From Dawidia cretensis (GTDB taxonomy: Bacteria; Bacteroidota; Bacteroidia; Cytophagales; Cyclobacteriaceae), in contig NZ_JAHESE010000019.1 of NCBI RefSeq assembly GCF_018598175.1, forward strand, positions 62,001 to 126,000: a stretch of 64,000 nucleotides of DNA, in the 5' to 3' direction. The notes below the pieces were generated by a model. That model ran no database searches. It saw only the letters and a program-made list of their open reading frames with translations, and was not told where the DNA came from. The translations under genes and the position numbers were made by a program. Below, piece after piece: positions 42,052 through 50,824 of this stretch. Positions within the stretch are counted from its first letter, which is position 1. Every line of letters starts with the position of its first letter.

Positions 42052-45000
42052 ATGCAGGACTTTTACCGATCCGCCTGTGTGATATGCTGGTTGCTGGCCG
42101 TTGCGTTGCCGGCACACCCGCAGGATCAGGATCTCGCCACGCGTCGTCAGTCCAGTTATTATACGTTTATTTATAAGGTCCGGCCGGGCGAGGTTCAACG
42201 GTTGTACGACAATATTCGCGATTTTGAAGTGTCTATGCTCGATACGCTGGTAGATGTGTATCCGACGGATTCGACGTATGCCCGCACGTTGCCGGTGGGG
42301 CATTATATGTTTCTGTATGCCAACGGTGGCGAGCTGGGAGGGGAGCTACGTTCGGTTAACAATGTAGACCTGAAAGTATTGAACAACCGGCGGGACCTTG
42401 TGCTGGTGCTGTATGACTCGCTGGGGCGGGAAGTTGCCGATGCACAGGTGTATGTGCGACAAAAGAATATCCCATACGATACAGTCAGTGGCACATACAG
42501 GTTGGCCAGCGCTAACCGCCAGGGAACTTTGCGGGTGGAGTACGGGGGCCATGTCTCGTATTTTATGATCCAGCGTCAGTCGAACAACGGCGTGGTCGTG
42601 CGCACAGGTCGGAAGGTTCTCCACTCGGCGCCGGTGAAGATTCTGCTCTCACCGTACCATTACGTCAAACGAAATATTTCAAACCTGGTATATGGCGATC
42701 GATTGTCGCCGCCTGGTATTTATTATCGTCTTAGCCCGCTTTGGGGAGATGTGCGTATGGGCGGATATGTGGCCATGAATAAGCCGGTGTATAAAGCCGG
42801 CGACACGGTGCGGTTGAAGGCGTATATTGTTTCACCACGCGGACGTCGGTTTCGCAAGCCGGTGGATTTGTACCTTTCGGATAACAGCTATCGCGATGAT
42901 ATGTCTGACAGAGAGTTGGGTACTGCAAAACCTTTTCGCCCGGGGGCTTACACCCATGAGCTTGTTTTGCATGATAGCCTGGGCCTTTTGCGTGATCGCC
43001 GTTATTTCATCCGGTTACAGCGTGGTCGCCGACGTACCCTGCCGGAGGGCAGCTTTCAGTTTCAGGATTATGTGTTACAGCAAAACACCTATTCCGTGCG
43101 GGTGGAGCAGGGGCGACCCGGAGAACCTTCATTGTTATACCTGAAAGGCGTTGATGCCAATGATCTTCCGGTGTACGACGCGCGGGTAGAAATATTGCTG
43201 CGCCCCGTACGGGTGCAGCAATATTTTCCGCGCCAGGTTTTTGTGCCCGATACGCTGTGGTATCATACACTTGCGCTGGATCCTGTCGGCGAGACCGCGG
43301 TGGTGTTGCCCGATAGTGTGATGCCCGATGTGGCGTTACGATATGAGGCCGTCGTCTCTTTTCTGAACAGCAGCCAGGAACGGGTAGAAAAGGTTGTATC
43401 GCTTTCGTATAATCGTCGACCGTTTCCCGTGGCGTTGTTGCTGCAGGGCGATACGTTGCAGGTGAAAGCCTGGGATGCAGGTAAATATCCTGTGTCGGGT
43501 CCGGTGCGGTTAGAAACCTTTACTGGTGTCGGTATATCGTCCATGCGCGAAGTGGTGTTGCCCTATCAGGAGAAGGTGCGCTATGCCGCGACACTCTACC
43601 GGGTGCACTATGCCGACAGCACCGTGTCGTTGGCCCCACGTGACCAGGCCGCGGCGCTGGTGTTTACCGCGCGACGTACGCACGACTCATTGCATGTGAA
43701 GACCGAGAACCCACGGCATATTCTCTTCCGGTATTTTCTTTTCCGCAACAGCCGATTGATTGCGTCGGGGAAAGATGTGGACGTGTTGTGGAAACGTAAG
43801 GCTGACGCCCGGGCGACCTATACGCTGTCTGTGCAATACACCTGGGGTGGTAATGTATACAACGAGGAGCATCCCTTCACCTTTGATACCCGCGAGCTGG
43901 CCATTGGCGTAGAGCATCCTGAACAGGTATATCCCGGACAACGGGCGCCCATTACGATCACGGTACGCGATGCGCGCGGACAGCCGGTACGGGATGTCGA
44001 CCTGACAGCGTATGCCTATACGCGCAAGTTTACGATGCCGACCGATGTCGCCGTGCCCAACTTAGGGAGGATGCCACGCAAGCGGGAGGAACGGAATGTA
44101 TTTATGGGGGAGCGTTTAAAGCGGTGGTTAAGCAGGCCCTTGTCATATACTACCTGGGGTGCCCGGTTGGGGCTGGACAGCCTGTTGTTTTATCGCTTCC
44201 TGTTTCCCGACGGTGGATACTTTGAAAACCGGCAGCCTGCCGACGTCGCGCAGGTCGCGCCGTTTGTTGTGCTGCAAGGAAAGGTCATGCCGGCGCATAT
44301 TGTATATATCGATGGACGCGTGGTGTATTATGACGGCGCCTTGCAACAGCCGTATTCGTTCACCGTGCGGCCCGGTGAGCATACGGTTACCGTGCGTCTG
44401 CCATTGTCACAGATCACGCTACCCCACGTGCGGATAGACTCGGCACAGAAACTGATTTTATCGTTGGATTATAATCATTTGCCCGTGTACGCAACGCGTG
44501 TGAAAATGCCCTATAAATTGACAAAGGAAGAGGTAGTCGGGCTTGCGACACATTTTATACCGGTTGAGCGTGCGGGGATTGCCAAGAGTACATACTTGCA
44601 GCAGGGAGATCATTACCTCACATTGAATGGCCGGGAAGATAGCCGGCGGTATTGGAATACATTACTGGTGGGGCCGGTTTACCCCGGAATGGCAGCCATT
44701 ACGCACAACGATAGCGTGCGCATGACCTTTCCGATTGCGCTGGACTATCAATATCAGTTGCGCAACAACATGTTGCTTCTGAAGGAGGTTGATGTTCGAT
44801 CAAGGATTCAGCAGGGATCGCGGTCCTGGAGCATGGGCTTCAGTCTTTTACGCGACAGAGCCTATACGGCGCAACGTATACGGTTTTTGCCGGAGGGAAC
44901 GGTAAAACAGTTTTTTCATTACCGGCAGCCTCCCGGCCTGTCCGCAACAACGCAACGCATGGGCAGGGTAACGCTGGATCCATATCCTGCGACAAGGGGG

Positions 45001-47271
45001 CTTGCCGTGACCACCACTTGTTTTATTCGGCTTGACGACCCGCAGGAGCAATACCCGTTTGCGGGAAATGTGTTGGGCCGGACTTTGCCGGTGGGAACGT
45101 ACCGTGTGGTGGTCGTCTTTGAGACAGGGCAATACATGCAGGTCGATTCGCTGGTGGTGCGGCCGTATGGTCATACCTATCGCACAATGGATGATAGCTC
45201 GTTGCTGGCCGCCGACCCGGTCAGCGCGGCGGCGCTGGCGGCAGCCCAACGGTGGTTGGGTACCGGCCCTTTGGATGCCGTCGAACGCGAGCAGGAAGTA
45301 GCGCGACTGCGCAATCAATACTATGTCCCTTCTGCACCACGGCAGCCTTGGGGCAGGGCCGTGCAGGGGCGCGTGACAGATGAAACGGGTTTACCAATCC
45401 CGGGTGTAAATGTGATGGTCAGGGGAACCACGCAAGGAACTGTAAGTGGCGTAGATGGATACTACATACTGGACTGCCCCCCGAACGCTACGCTTGTGTT
45501 TGCTTTTATAGGATATGATACGCAGGAGCGGATGGCAGATCAGTCGGTGGTGAATGTCAGTTTATACGCAGATGTCCAAATGTTGCAAGAGGTGGTGGTG
45601 GCCGGCGATCGCGCCGTGGCATTGGGTAAGATCACGCAGCACAGCAACGAGGTGCTGCGCGTGACACGCAGTATCGTGGTGAATGGTAGCGTACAACGCA
45701 GCGACAGCGTAGCGCCTGATCGTGCGGTGATCGACAGCATTTACTTACAGACAGCGGGGCATGATTCTATATCTGTTCGTTATACGGCCTCCACGCGACT
45801 GTACCGTGACGGCGAGCTGCGAACCCTGCCGGTGTACCCGCGGGGCACGCTGGAGACAACGGGCATGTTTGCCAGCCTGGCGCGCGATACGACGTTTACC
45901 TGGCGCTTTACGGACACAACCGCTGTCACGATCCATGCGCAGGGCGACTTGTCGGATGTGTTGCTGCAAGAGGTGGCTTATTTAAAAACGTATGCCTATG
46001 ACTGCAATGAGCAGTTAGCCTCGCGGTTACGGGCGCTGTTGGTGGAGCAACAACTGTTGACGTACCAGAAGAAGGAGTTTCGTGAGCAGGCCGCCATCGA
46101 GAAGCTTATCCGGAAGCTGGTGTCGCATCAAAACCGCGATGGCGCATGGGCCTGGTGGAACAGCGGTGCAACCGATGTATGGGTGACGTTGCACGTCGCG
46201 CGTAGTCTGCAGCTGGCTGCACAGCAGGGTTATGCCGTACCGGTTGATAGAGCCTTGTTGTTTCGTACGCTGGCGGGTGAGCTATCGCACGATAGCCTGC
46301 CGGTCGAGCTTGCCGTGATGCAATTCCTGTTAGAGCAGGGCCAGACGGTGGCGGCGCAAGATGTTGTGTATGCCGTGCGGCAATCAACCCGGGCCACGTT
46401 GCGCGAGCGGTTGCTGGTAGAAAGTATTGTGCAGCTCACGGGCGGCAAGATCGATCGGGCATGGATCCAGTCTATGCGACAGATGACCTCCAAAGGGAAT
46501 TATTATTGGGGGGTATATGACGGTCCGGTCGATGACAACGCGCTGACCAATACCTGGCAGGTGTACCAGTTATTGGCGAAAGAGGGGGGAGTGGCACCGC
46601 AAGACCTGACCCGTATTCGCTATTATTTCTTGGAGATGCGCGGGCAACATTGGCGCAACACGTATGAGTCGTCGTTGCTGTTGGAAACGCTCGCGCCGAC
46701 GCTTACGAATATGTCGCAGCGCGCGGACCATGATGTAGCGTTACGATTGTCGGGCGATAAACAGGATACGACGATTCACGCATTCCCCTATACATTCCGT
46801 GCGAACGTTACAACGCTGCAGGTTTCCAAAACAGGTGATTGGCCGGTATACCTGACGGCCCACCAGCAACACCGGGTGGAGAATCCAGCGCCGGTAGATA
46901 AAGATTTTGCGGTGACAACGGCCTTTGAGCCTGGCAGCCTGCGCCTGGCGGCGGGTAAGCCCGTACGGTTGACGGCTACCGTGACGGTGAAACACCCAGC
47001 GGAGTATGTCATGTTAGAGATCCCGATCCCGGCGGGATGCTCGTATGGCGCCAAGCTGCCGGGAGCGAACCGCGAAGAAGTTTATCGTGAGCACCGGTAT
47101 GAAAAGACGGTGATCTTCTTTAAACACCTCGAGCCCGGGGTATACCGGTATACCGTGGAGCTGATACCGCGATTCAGTGGAACCTATGCGTTGAACCCGG
47201 CGCGGGTGGAGTGTATGTATTTCCCGACGTTGTTTGGCCGGGAAGGTATCAAGACAGTGAATGTGCGATAG
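42052..47271 (+). CDS. Giant alpha-2-macroglobulin-like protein with inserted carboxypeptidase-D-like domain
   Basis: This 1739-residue exported protein has a signal peptide of about 1-24 (AVALPAHPQ). The MG2 macroglobulin domain is clear at about 240-340 (GYVAMNKPVYKAGDTVRLKA). Further MG domains follow to about 1080. A carboxypeptidase-D-like regulatory domain is inserted at about 1104-1180 (VQGRVTDETGLPIPGVNVMV) and ends with MLQEVVVAG, a sequence that looks like the SusC hinge. The helical thioester domain begins with AYDCNEQLAS: C1318 and Q1321 give an apparently intact CxEQ thioester motif. It continues with DGAWAWWNSGATDVWVT. The C-terminal MG10-like domain ends with NPARVECMYFPTLFG. 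Such proteins trap proteases or link to targets in the periplasm or on the surface. No penicillin-binding pbpC partner is adjacent. Confidence 0.9.
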   Translation: MQDFYRSACVICWLLAVALPAHPQDQDLATRRQSSYYTFIYKVRPGEVQRLYDNIRDFEVSMLDTLVDVYPTDSTYARTLPVGHYMFLYANGGELGGELRSVNNVDLKVLNNRRDLVLVLYDSLGREVADAQVYVRQKNIPYDTVSGTYRLASANRQGTLRVEYGGHVSYFMIQRQSNNGVVVRTGRKVLHSAPVKILLSPYHYVKRNISNLVYGDRLSPPGIYYRLSPLWGDVRMGGYVAMNKPVYKAGDTVRLKAYIVSPRGRRFRKPVDLYLSDNSYRDDMSDRELGTAKPFRPGAYTHELVLHDSLGLLRDRRYFIRLQRGRRRTLPEGSFQFQDYVLQQNTYSVRVEQGRPGEPSLLYLKGVDANDLPVYDARVEILLRPVRVQQYFPRQVFVPDTLWYHTLALDPVGETAVVLPDSVMPDVALRYEAVVSFLNSSQERVEKVVSLSYNRRPFPVALLLQGDTLQVKAWDAGKYPVSGPVRLETFTGVGISSMREVVLPYQEKVRYAATLYRVHYADSTVSLAPRDQAAALVFTARRTHDSLHVKTENPRHILFRYFLFRNSRLIASGKDVDVLWKRKADARATYTLSVQYTWGGNVYNEEHPFTFDTRELAIGVEHPEQVYPGQRAPITITVRDARGQPVRDVDLTAYAYTRKFTMPTDVAVPNLGRMPRKREERNVFMGERLKRWLSRPLSYTTWGARLGLDSLLFYRFLFPDGGYFENRQPADVAQVAPFVVLQGKVMPAHIVYIDGRVVYYDGALQQPYSFTVRPGEHTVTVRLPLSQITLPHVRIDSAQKLILSLDYNHLPVYATRVKMPYKLTKEEVVGLATHFIPVERAGIAKSTYLQQGDHYLTLNGREDSRRYWNTLLVGPVYPGMAAITHNDSVRMTFPIALDYQYQLRNNMLLLKEVDVRSRIQQGSRSWSMGFSLLRDRAYTAQRIRFLPEGTVKQFFHYRQPPGLSATTQRMGRVTLDPYPATRGLAVTTTCFIRLDDPQEQYPFAGNVLGRTLPVGTYRVVVVFETGQYMQVDSLVVRPYGHTYRTMDDSSLLAADPVSAAALAAAQRWLGTGPLDAVEREQEVARLRNQYYVPSAPRQPWGRAVQGRVTDETGLPIPGVNVMVRGTTQGTVSGVDGYYILDCPPNATLVFAFIGYDTQERMADQSVVNVSLYADVQMLQEVVVAGDRAVALGKITQHSNEVLRVTRSIVVNGSVQRSDSVAPDRAVIDSIYLQTAGHDSISVRYTASTRLYRDGELRTLPVYPRGTLETTGMFASLARDTTFTWRFTDTTAVTIHAQGDLSDVLLQEVAYLKTYAYDCNEQLASRLRALLVEQQLLTYQKKEFREQAAIEKLIRKLVSHQNRDGAWAWWNSGATDVWVTLHVARSLQLAAQQGYAVPVDRALLFRTLAGELSHDSLPVELAVMQFLLEQGQTVAAQDVVYAVRQSTRATLRERLLVESIVQLTGGKIDRAWIQSMRQMTSKGNYYWGVYDGPVDDNALTNTWQVYQLLAKEGGVAPQDLTRIRYYFLEMRGQHWRNTYESSLLLETLAPTLTNMSQRADHDVALRLSGDKQDTTIHAFPYTFRANVTTLQVSKTGDWPVYLTAHQQHRVENPAPVDKDFAVTTAFEPGSLRLAAGKPVRLTATVTVKHPAEYVMLEIPIPAGCSYGAKLPGANREEVYREHRYEKTVIFFKHLEPGVYRYTVELIPRFSGTYALNPARVECMYFPTLFGREGIKTVNVR

Positions 47272-47316
47272 GAAAAAGCAAGTGAGCGGTTCCGGAGGGA
47301 CGGAACCAGCTCACCG
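47272..47316 (-). terminator. Terminator of the small barrel gene
   Basis: The two-part stem GTGAGC-GGTTCCG pairs with CGGAACC-GCTCAC (one bulge), followed on the minus strand by TTGCTTTTT. It lies between convergent genes. Confidence 0.7.
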
Positions 47317-47358
47317 CTTCACCTTCACCAACTTTAATATTATTTGTTGTGCGCGAGA

Positions 47359-47904
47359 TTACTCGGCTACTACTTTCTTTTTATTGACGTTGCCGACGAT
47401 AAAGCCCACGCCTACCTGGAATTGGAAGATCATGCCGAGGTCCATTTCAGAAGGGTTGCTGGCCAGGTTGAACGAGAAGTTCATGCCGGCATCGACGTTC
47501 AGGCTTTCGGTAATAAAGTATTTGCTGCCGCCGTATAGGCCCATGTTTGTTTGTTTCATTTTGCCCGACTCTTCACCACCGCCGGATTTGAGGCTGGAGT
47601 GGTTGATTTCGGCGCCCGCGTACGGCACCAGTTTGGCGTCTTTGGTCAGGAAGTTATAGGTGCCATACAGGCCGACGCCGGTGCCCGAGAAGCCATCACC
47701 GAAGAGAAACTGCGGTTTTATACCGGCTTCGATGTTTTTGGTTACGAAATAACCGCCTTTGATAAAGATCTGCCCGAAGCTATACAACTTATTGCTGGTG
47801 TAGGTGCCGGAAAAGGTGACGTTGACGTCACCTTTATCCTGCTGGCTATACGCAGTGGTTCCTACGACTAAGATTAAAAGCGCAACTACTAAAGACTTTT
47901 TCAT
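47359..47904 (-). CDS. Small outer membrane beta-barrel protein
   Basis: This 181-residue protein has a signal peptide (MKKSLVVALLILVVGTTAYSQ), then about eight amphipathic strands (YSFGQIFIKGGYFV, AGIKPQFLFGDGF, VGLYGTYNFL, YGGSKYFI, FQFQVGVGFIVG), as in OmpW/OmpX-like porin-like barrels. It ends NKKKVVAE, beyond the last strand. The function is unknown. It is divergent from the WD40-caspase gene with a 116-bp intergenic region. Confidence 0.82.
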   Translation of the reverse strand: MKKSLVVALLILVVGTTAYSQQDKGDVNVTFSGTYTSNKLYSFGQIFIKGGYFVTKNIEAGIKPQFLFGDGFSGTGVGLYGTYNFLTKDAKLVPYAGAEINHSSLKSGGGEESGKMKQTNMGLYGGSKYFITESLNVDAGMNFSFNLASNPSEMDLGMIFQFQVGVGFIVGNVNKKKVVAE

Positions 47905-47912
47905 GTGGTTTG

Positions 47913-47945
47913 TTTGAATGATTAAAAGGGTTCAGTATAAATTTG
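47913..47945 (+). promoter_or_regulatory. Complete promoter of the caspase gene
   Basis: TTTG (47913-47916), a 21-bp spacer and TAAATTTG (47938-47945) match both Bacteroidota promoter elements. It is the best full promoter in the window. The predicted leader is about 70 nt. Confidence 0.65.
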
Positions 47946-48020
47946 TTTTTGTAACGGGAATCAAAACAATTGGTTGCCTTCGCGCGTTGATATGAGCTCC
48001 ACATCTTAAACGAACTATAT

Positions 48021-50042
48021 ATGTTTCGCATTTTACTATCGGTCACGCTTATACTAAATCTTGCTGCGTCGCTTGTTGCGCAGGATATTTTCCTTACACC
48101 ATACCAGGCGCTTACCCGCGATACCCCCATAAAGGTGGTGGCGATGACGTTCTCCATGGCGGGGAAGTACCTGGCGGTGGTGGATGAAAAAGGAACTGTA
48201 TCCATCTGGGATGTAGCAGACAGGAGCCTGGTGAAGCAGTGGTCCGCCGATGAAAAGGTACTATATACTTCGTTTACCGAGCAAGATAATAAGTTTGTCG
48301 TTGTTACGGCGGGCGGTGCTATATACCAATATACCACCGGTAACTTCGATCGCGTTCGTACGGCAAAGGTGCCGGCGAAGCTGGTGTTGGTTAACCTCGA
48401 TCCTTCCCGGCAAACACTGGTGCTCTATACGCGGGACAACAACCTCGAGCTTTTCGATCTGAAGGCAAACCTTACGCATGCAAATATACGTGTGCCGGCT
48501 ACTGTTAGAAACCCCATGTTTGTGGGGTACGATCGTTTCGGACAACAATTGTTTATGATTACCGAGCAAGGCAGCGTGCTGAGCTGGAATCCGATCACGC
48601 AAAAATTCCTGCGCGAGCTGACGCTGCAAAGCGGTGACTATACCGGCTCACGTTCTGTATTGCATGCTGCAGCCATGAACTCGCTGGGTGATCGGTTTGT
48701 AGTGGGATTACAAGAGGTGTTTATTCCAAAGGGGGGTATGCAGGGCCGGAACCAGCCGGAGCGTCGTAACATGATCTTGTCGTACGACTGGCTGACGGGT
48801 AATGAAACCAAACGCGTGCCGATGCGTTATCGTGTCGACGAAATGTCGTTTGCGCCTGGCGCAGGTCATGTGGCCTATATTTCCAAAGATGTCTCGGCGG
48901 TGTGGACGGTAAACCTGGAGAAGGCAGAGATCACCAGTACGGTATCCTTGCCGGGTACGCCCTCGGCACTGGCAATATCCGGGAATGGTGAATATTTAGC
49001 CGTGGGGTTGCAGAAAGGTGCGGTGCAGCTCTATTACATCGAACGCAACACACCGGCGGAGATCAAGATCAATACACCGGGATTAGACCGTAGTTATGCC
49101 AGTCAGGTAGTGGATACCGATAAAGCGGCGGTGGAAGGTACAATCGAAGGAAACGAGCGGATCACTAAGGTATATATTAACGATAAGGAAGCGACGCTGG
49201 ATGGCGACCGTCACTTCACCGGCGCGGCAGACTTGCTGCCCGGTAAGAACAAAGTGCGTATAACGGCCGAGAGTACGGAGGCCAAAACAACAACCAAAGA
49301 TTTTTACATCACCTATGAGCCCAGGGCAACGGTAGCCGGCAGGGCGGGTGTGACCGGTAAAGTCAAGGTTTCGCAGAAGAAGGTCGCCCTGGTGATCGGT
49401 AACGCTTCGTATCAGTATACCAACAAGCTCAATAATACCGTGAACGATGCCAACGGTATGGCCGCCACGTTGAGCGAGCTGGGCTTTGATGTATTGAAGA
49501 TCACAGACGGAACCTACGAGCAAATGAAGAATGCCATTTATGCGTTTGGCGATCGTGTGCAGGATGTGGATGTGTCGGTGTTTTATTATGCCGGGCACGG
49601 GCTGGAGGTAGACGGCGCCAATTACCTGGTGCCGGTGGACGCGGACATTCAATCGGCGTTGGACGTGCGGCAGAAGACCATTCCGTTGACGGGGGTGCTG
49701 CGCACGGTGGAAGTGACAAATCACGAGGGGCTGAACATGATCATCCTGGATGCGTGTCGTAACAACCCGTTCCCGACCGGTAAGCGGGGTGGGGCGGGAC
49801 TGGCCAAAGTCAATGCACCTTCGGGGATGATCATCGCATACGCGACCGATCCCGGCTCGGTGGCTTCCGACGGCGCGGGCGCGCACGGGTTGTATACTGG
49901 CGAGCTGATTAAACAAATGAAGGTATCGCAACGGATCGAGGATGTATTTATGAATACACGCAACCATGTGGAGGAGCTTTCGAAGGGCTCGCAGCGGCCA
50001 TGGGAAGAGGCCCGGCTAAAAGGGGTATTTTATCTGCGATAG
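48021..50042 (+). CDS. Secreted WD40-like propeller with caspase-family peptidase domain
   Basis: This 673-residue protein has a signal peptide at 1-20 (SLVAQ). A WD40-like propeller covers about 25-345 (GTVSIWDVADRSLVKQW, GAIYQYTTGNF, GSVLSWNPITQK). A short beta-sandwich (about 360-435) links to a C14 caspase/metacaspase domain (about 452-673, beginning KKVALVIGNASYQ). The catalytic dyad is H526 in YYAGHGLE and C579 in ILDACRNNPF. The order is propeller first, peptidase last, with a signal peptide, so cleavage would take place in the periplasm or outside. Metacaspase-type enzymes cut after Lys or Arg. No defence genes adjoin it, and a housekeeping or developmental role is equally possible. 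Confidence 0.9.
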   Translation: MFRILLSVTLILNLAASLVAQDIFLTPYQALTRDTPIKVVAMTFSMAGKYLAVVDEKGTVSIWDVADRSLVKQWSADEKVLYTSFTEQDNKFVVVTAGGAIYQYTTGNFDRVRTAKVPAKLVLVNLDPSRQTLVLYTRDNNLELFDLKANLTHANIRVPATVRNPMFVGYDRFGQQLFMITEQGSVLSWNPITQKFLRELTLQSGDYTGSRSVLHAAAMNSLGDRFVVGLQEVFIPKGGMQGRNQPERRNMILSYDWLTGNETKRVPMRYRVDEMSFAPGAGHVAYISKDVSAVWTVNLEKAEITSTVSLPGTPSALAISGNGEYLAVGLQKGAVQLYYIERNTPAEIKINTPGLDRSYASQVVDTDKAAVEGTIEGNERITKVYINDKEATLDGDRHFTGAADLLPGKNKVRITAESTEAKTTTKDFYITYEPRATVAGRAGVTGKVKVSQKKVALVIGNASYQYTNKLNNTVNDANGMAATLSELGFDVLKITDGTYEQMKNAIYAFGDRVQDVDVSVFYYAGHGLEVDGANYLVPVDADIQSALDVRQKTIPLTGVLRTVEVTNHEGLNMIILDACRNNPFPTGKRGGAGLAKVNAPSGMIIAYATDPGSVASDGAGAHGLYTGELIKQMKVSQRIEDVFMNTRNHVEELSKGSQRPWEEARLKGVFYLR

Positions 50043-50266
50043 GTGCATCACTCCATAAACGTTCAAAGGCAATCTTTTCTCTTTACAGGAATTGCGGGTT
50101 TACACTGTCGTAAAATAGGCGACATCGATTGCGGAAGTGCCTGAATGATAATTACCTTCGGGATGTTTTCCCCATACATCCTGGAATCCTGTTGATTTTT
50201 TTTCAAGTGCAGGCAACCTGCCCCGGACAAGGCCCGTCTTGGGGAAGATTTAAAAATTAAGAATGC

Positions 50267-50824
50267 TTGGAAGACCCGCAGCAGCTTAACGCAATCATTC
50301 AACGTTGCCTCAAGGGCGACCGCGAATCCCAGAAGGTGCTCTATGAGCATTTTTACGGGTATGCTATGAGCATCTGTTTGCGGTACACGCGCTCTCGGGA
50401 AGAAGCCCGGGAGATCCTGAACGATGGATTTATGAAAGTGTTCACACGGTTGAACCAGCACGAAGATCAGTCTTCGTTTAAAGCGTGGTTGCGGCGGATC
50501 ATGATCAATACGGCCATTGATCAGTACCGCAAATCGGGTAAGCACGAGCATCATCAGGATCTGGAGGCTGCCGCCGCGCAAGTGGTGTCGGTACACGGAG
50601 ATGCGCTGGACACACTGTCCTACGGAGAATTGGTCATGATGGTGCAGCAATTGACACCGGCGTACCGAACTGTCTTTAACCTGTACGTGATAGACGGTTA
50701 TATGCACGAGGAGATTGCGGCCCAGATGGGAATCTCAGTGGGGACTTCTAAATCTAACCTGTTTAAAGCGCGCGAGCAGCTGCGGACGTTGCTGAAAAGG
50801 ATTAATGTGAAAAAGTATGCCTGA
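50267..50824 (+). CDS. ECF RNA polymerase sigma factor
   Basis: This 185-residue sigma-70 factor of the ECF type has only regions 2 and 4. Region 2 (about 12-85) includes YEHFYGYAMSICLRYTR and FKAWLRRIMINTAIDQYRK. Region 4 (about 118-175) includes LTPAYRTVFNLYVIDGYMH and the helix-turn-helix EIAAQMGISVGTSKSNLF. The start is TTG at 50267: an in-frame TAA stands at 50258-50260 and the first in-frame ATG comes too late (about residue 34) to leave region 2 whole. Its last 8 bp overlap the anti-sigma gene, implying coupled translation. It probably drives its own operon and envelope genes. The 224-bp region upstream (50043-50266) contains no gene and no clear -7 box, consistent with an ECF-type promoter. 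Confidence 0.93.
   Translation: MEDPQQLNAIIQRCLKGDRESQKVLYEHFYGYAMSICLRYTRSREEAREILNDGFMKVFTRLNQHEDQSSFKAWLRRIMINTAIDQYRKSGKHEHHQDLEAAAAQVVSVHGDALDTLSYGELVMMVQQLTPAYRTVFNLYVIDGYMHEEIAAQMGISVGTSKSNLFKAREQLRTLLKRINVKKYA

Noticed and set aside
49083-49967. 294-codon minus-strand open frame over the caspase gene
   Set aside because: It covers the catalytic dyad of the caspase domain on the opposite strand, so it is a shadow.
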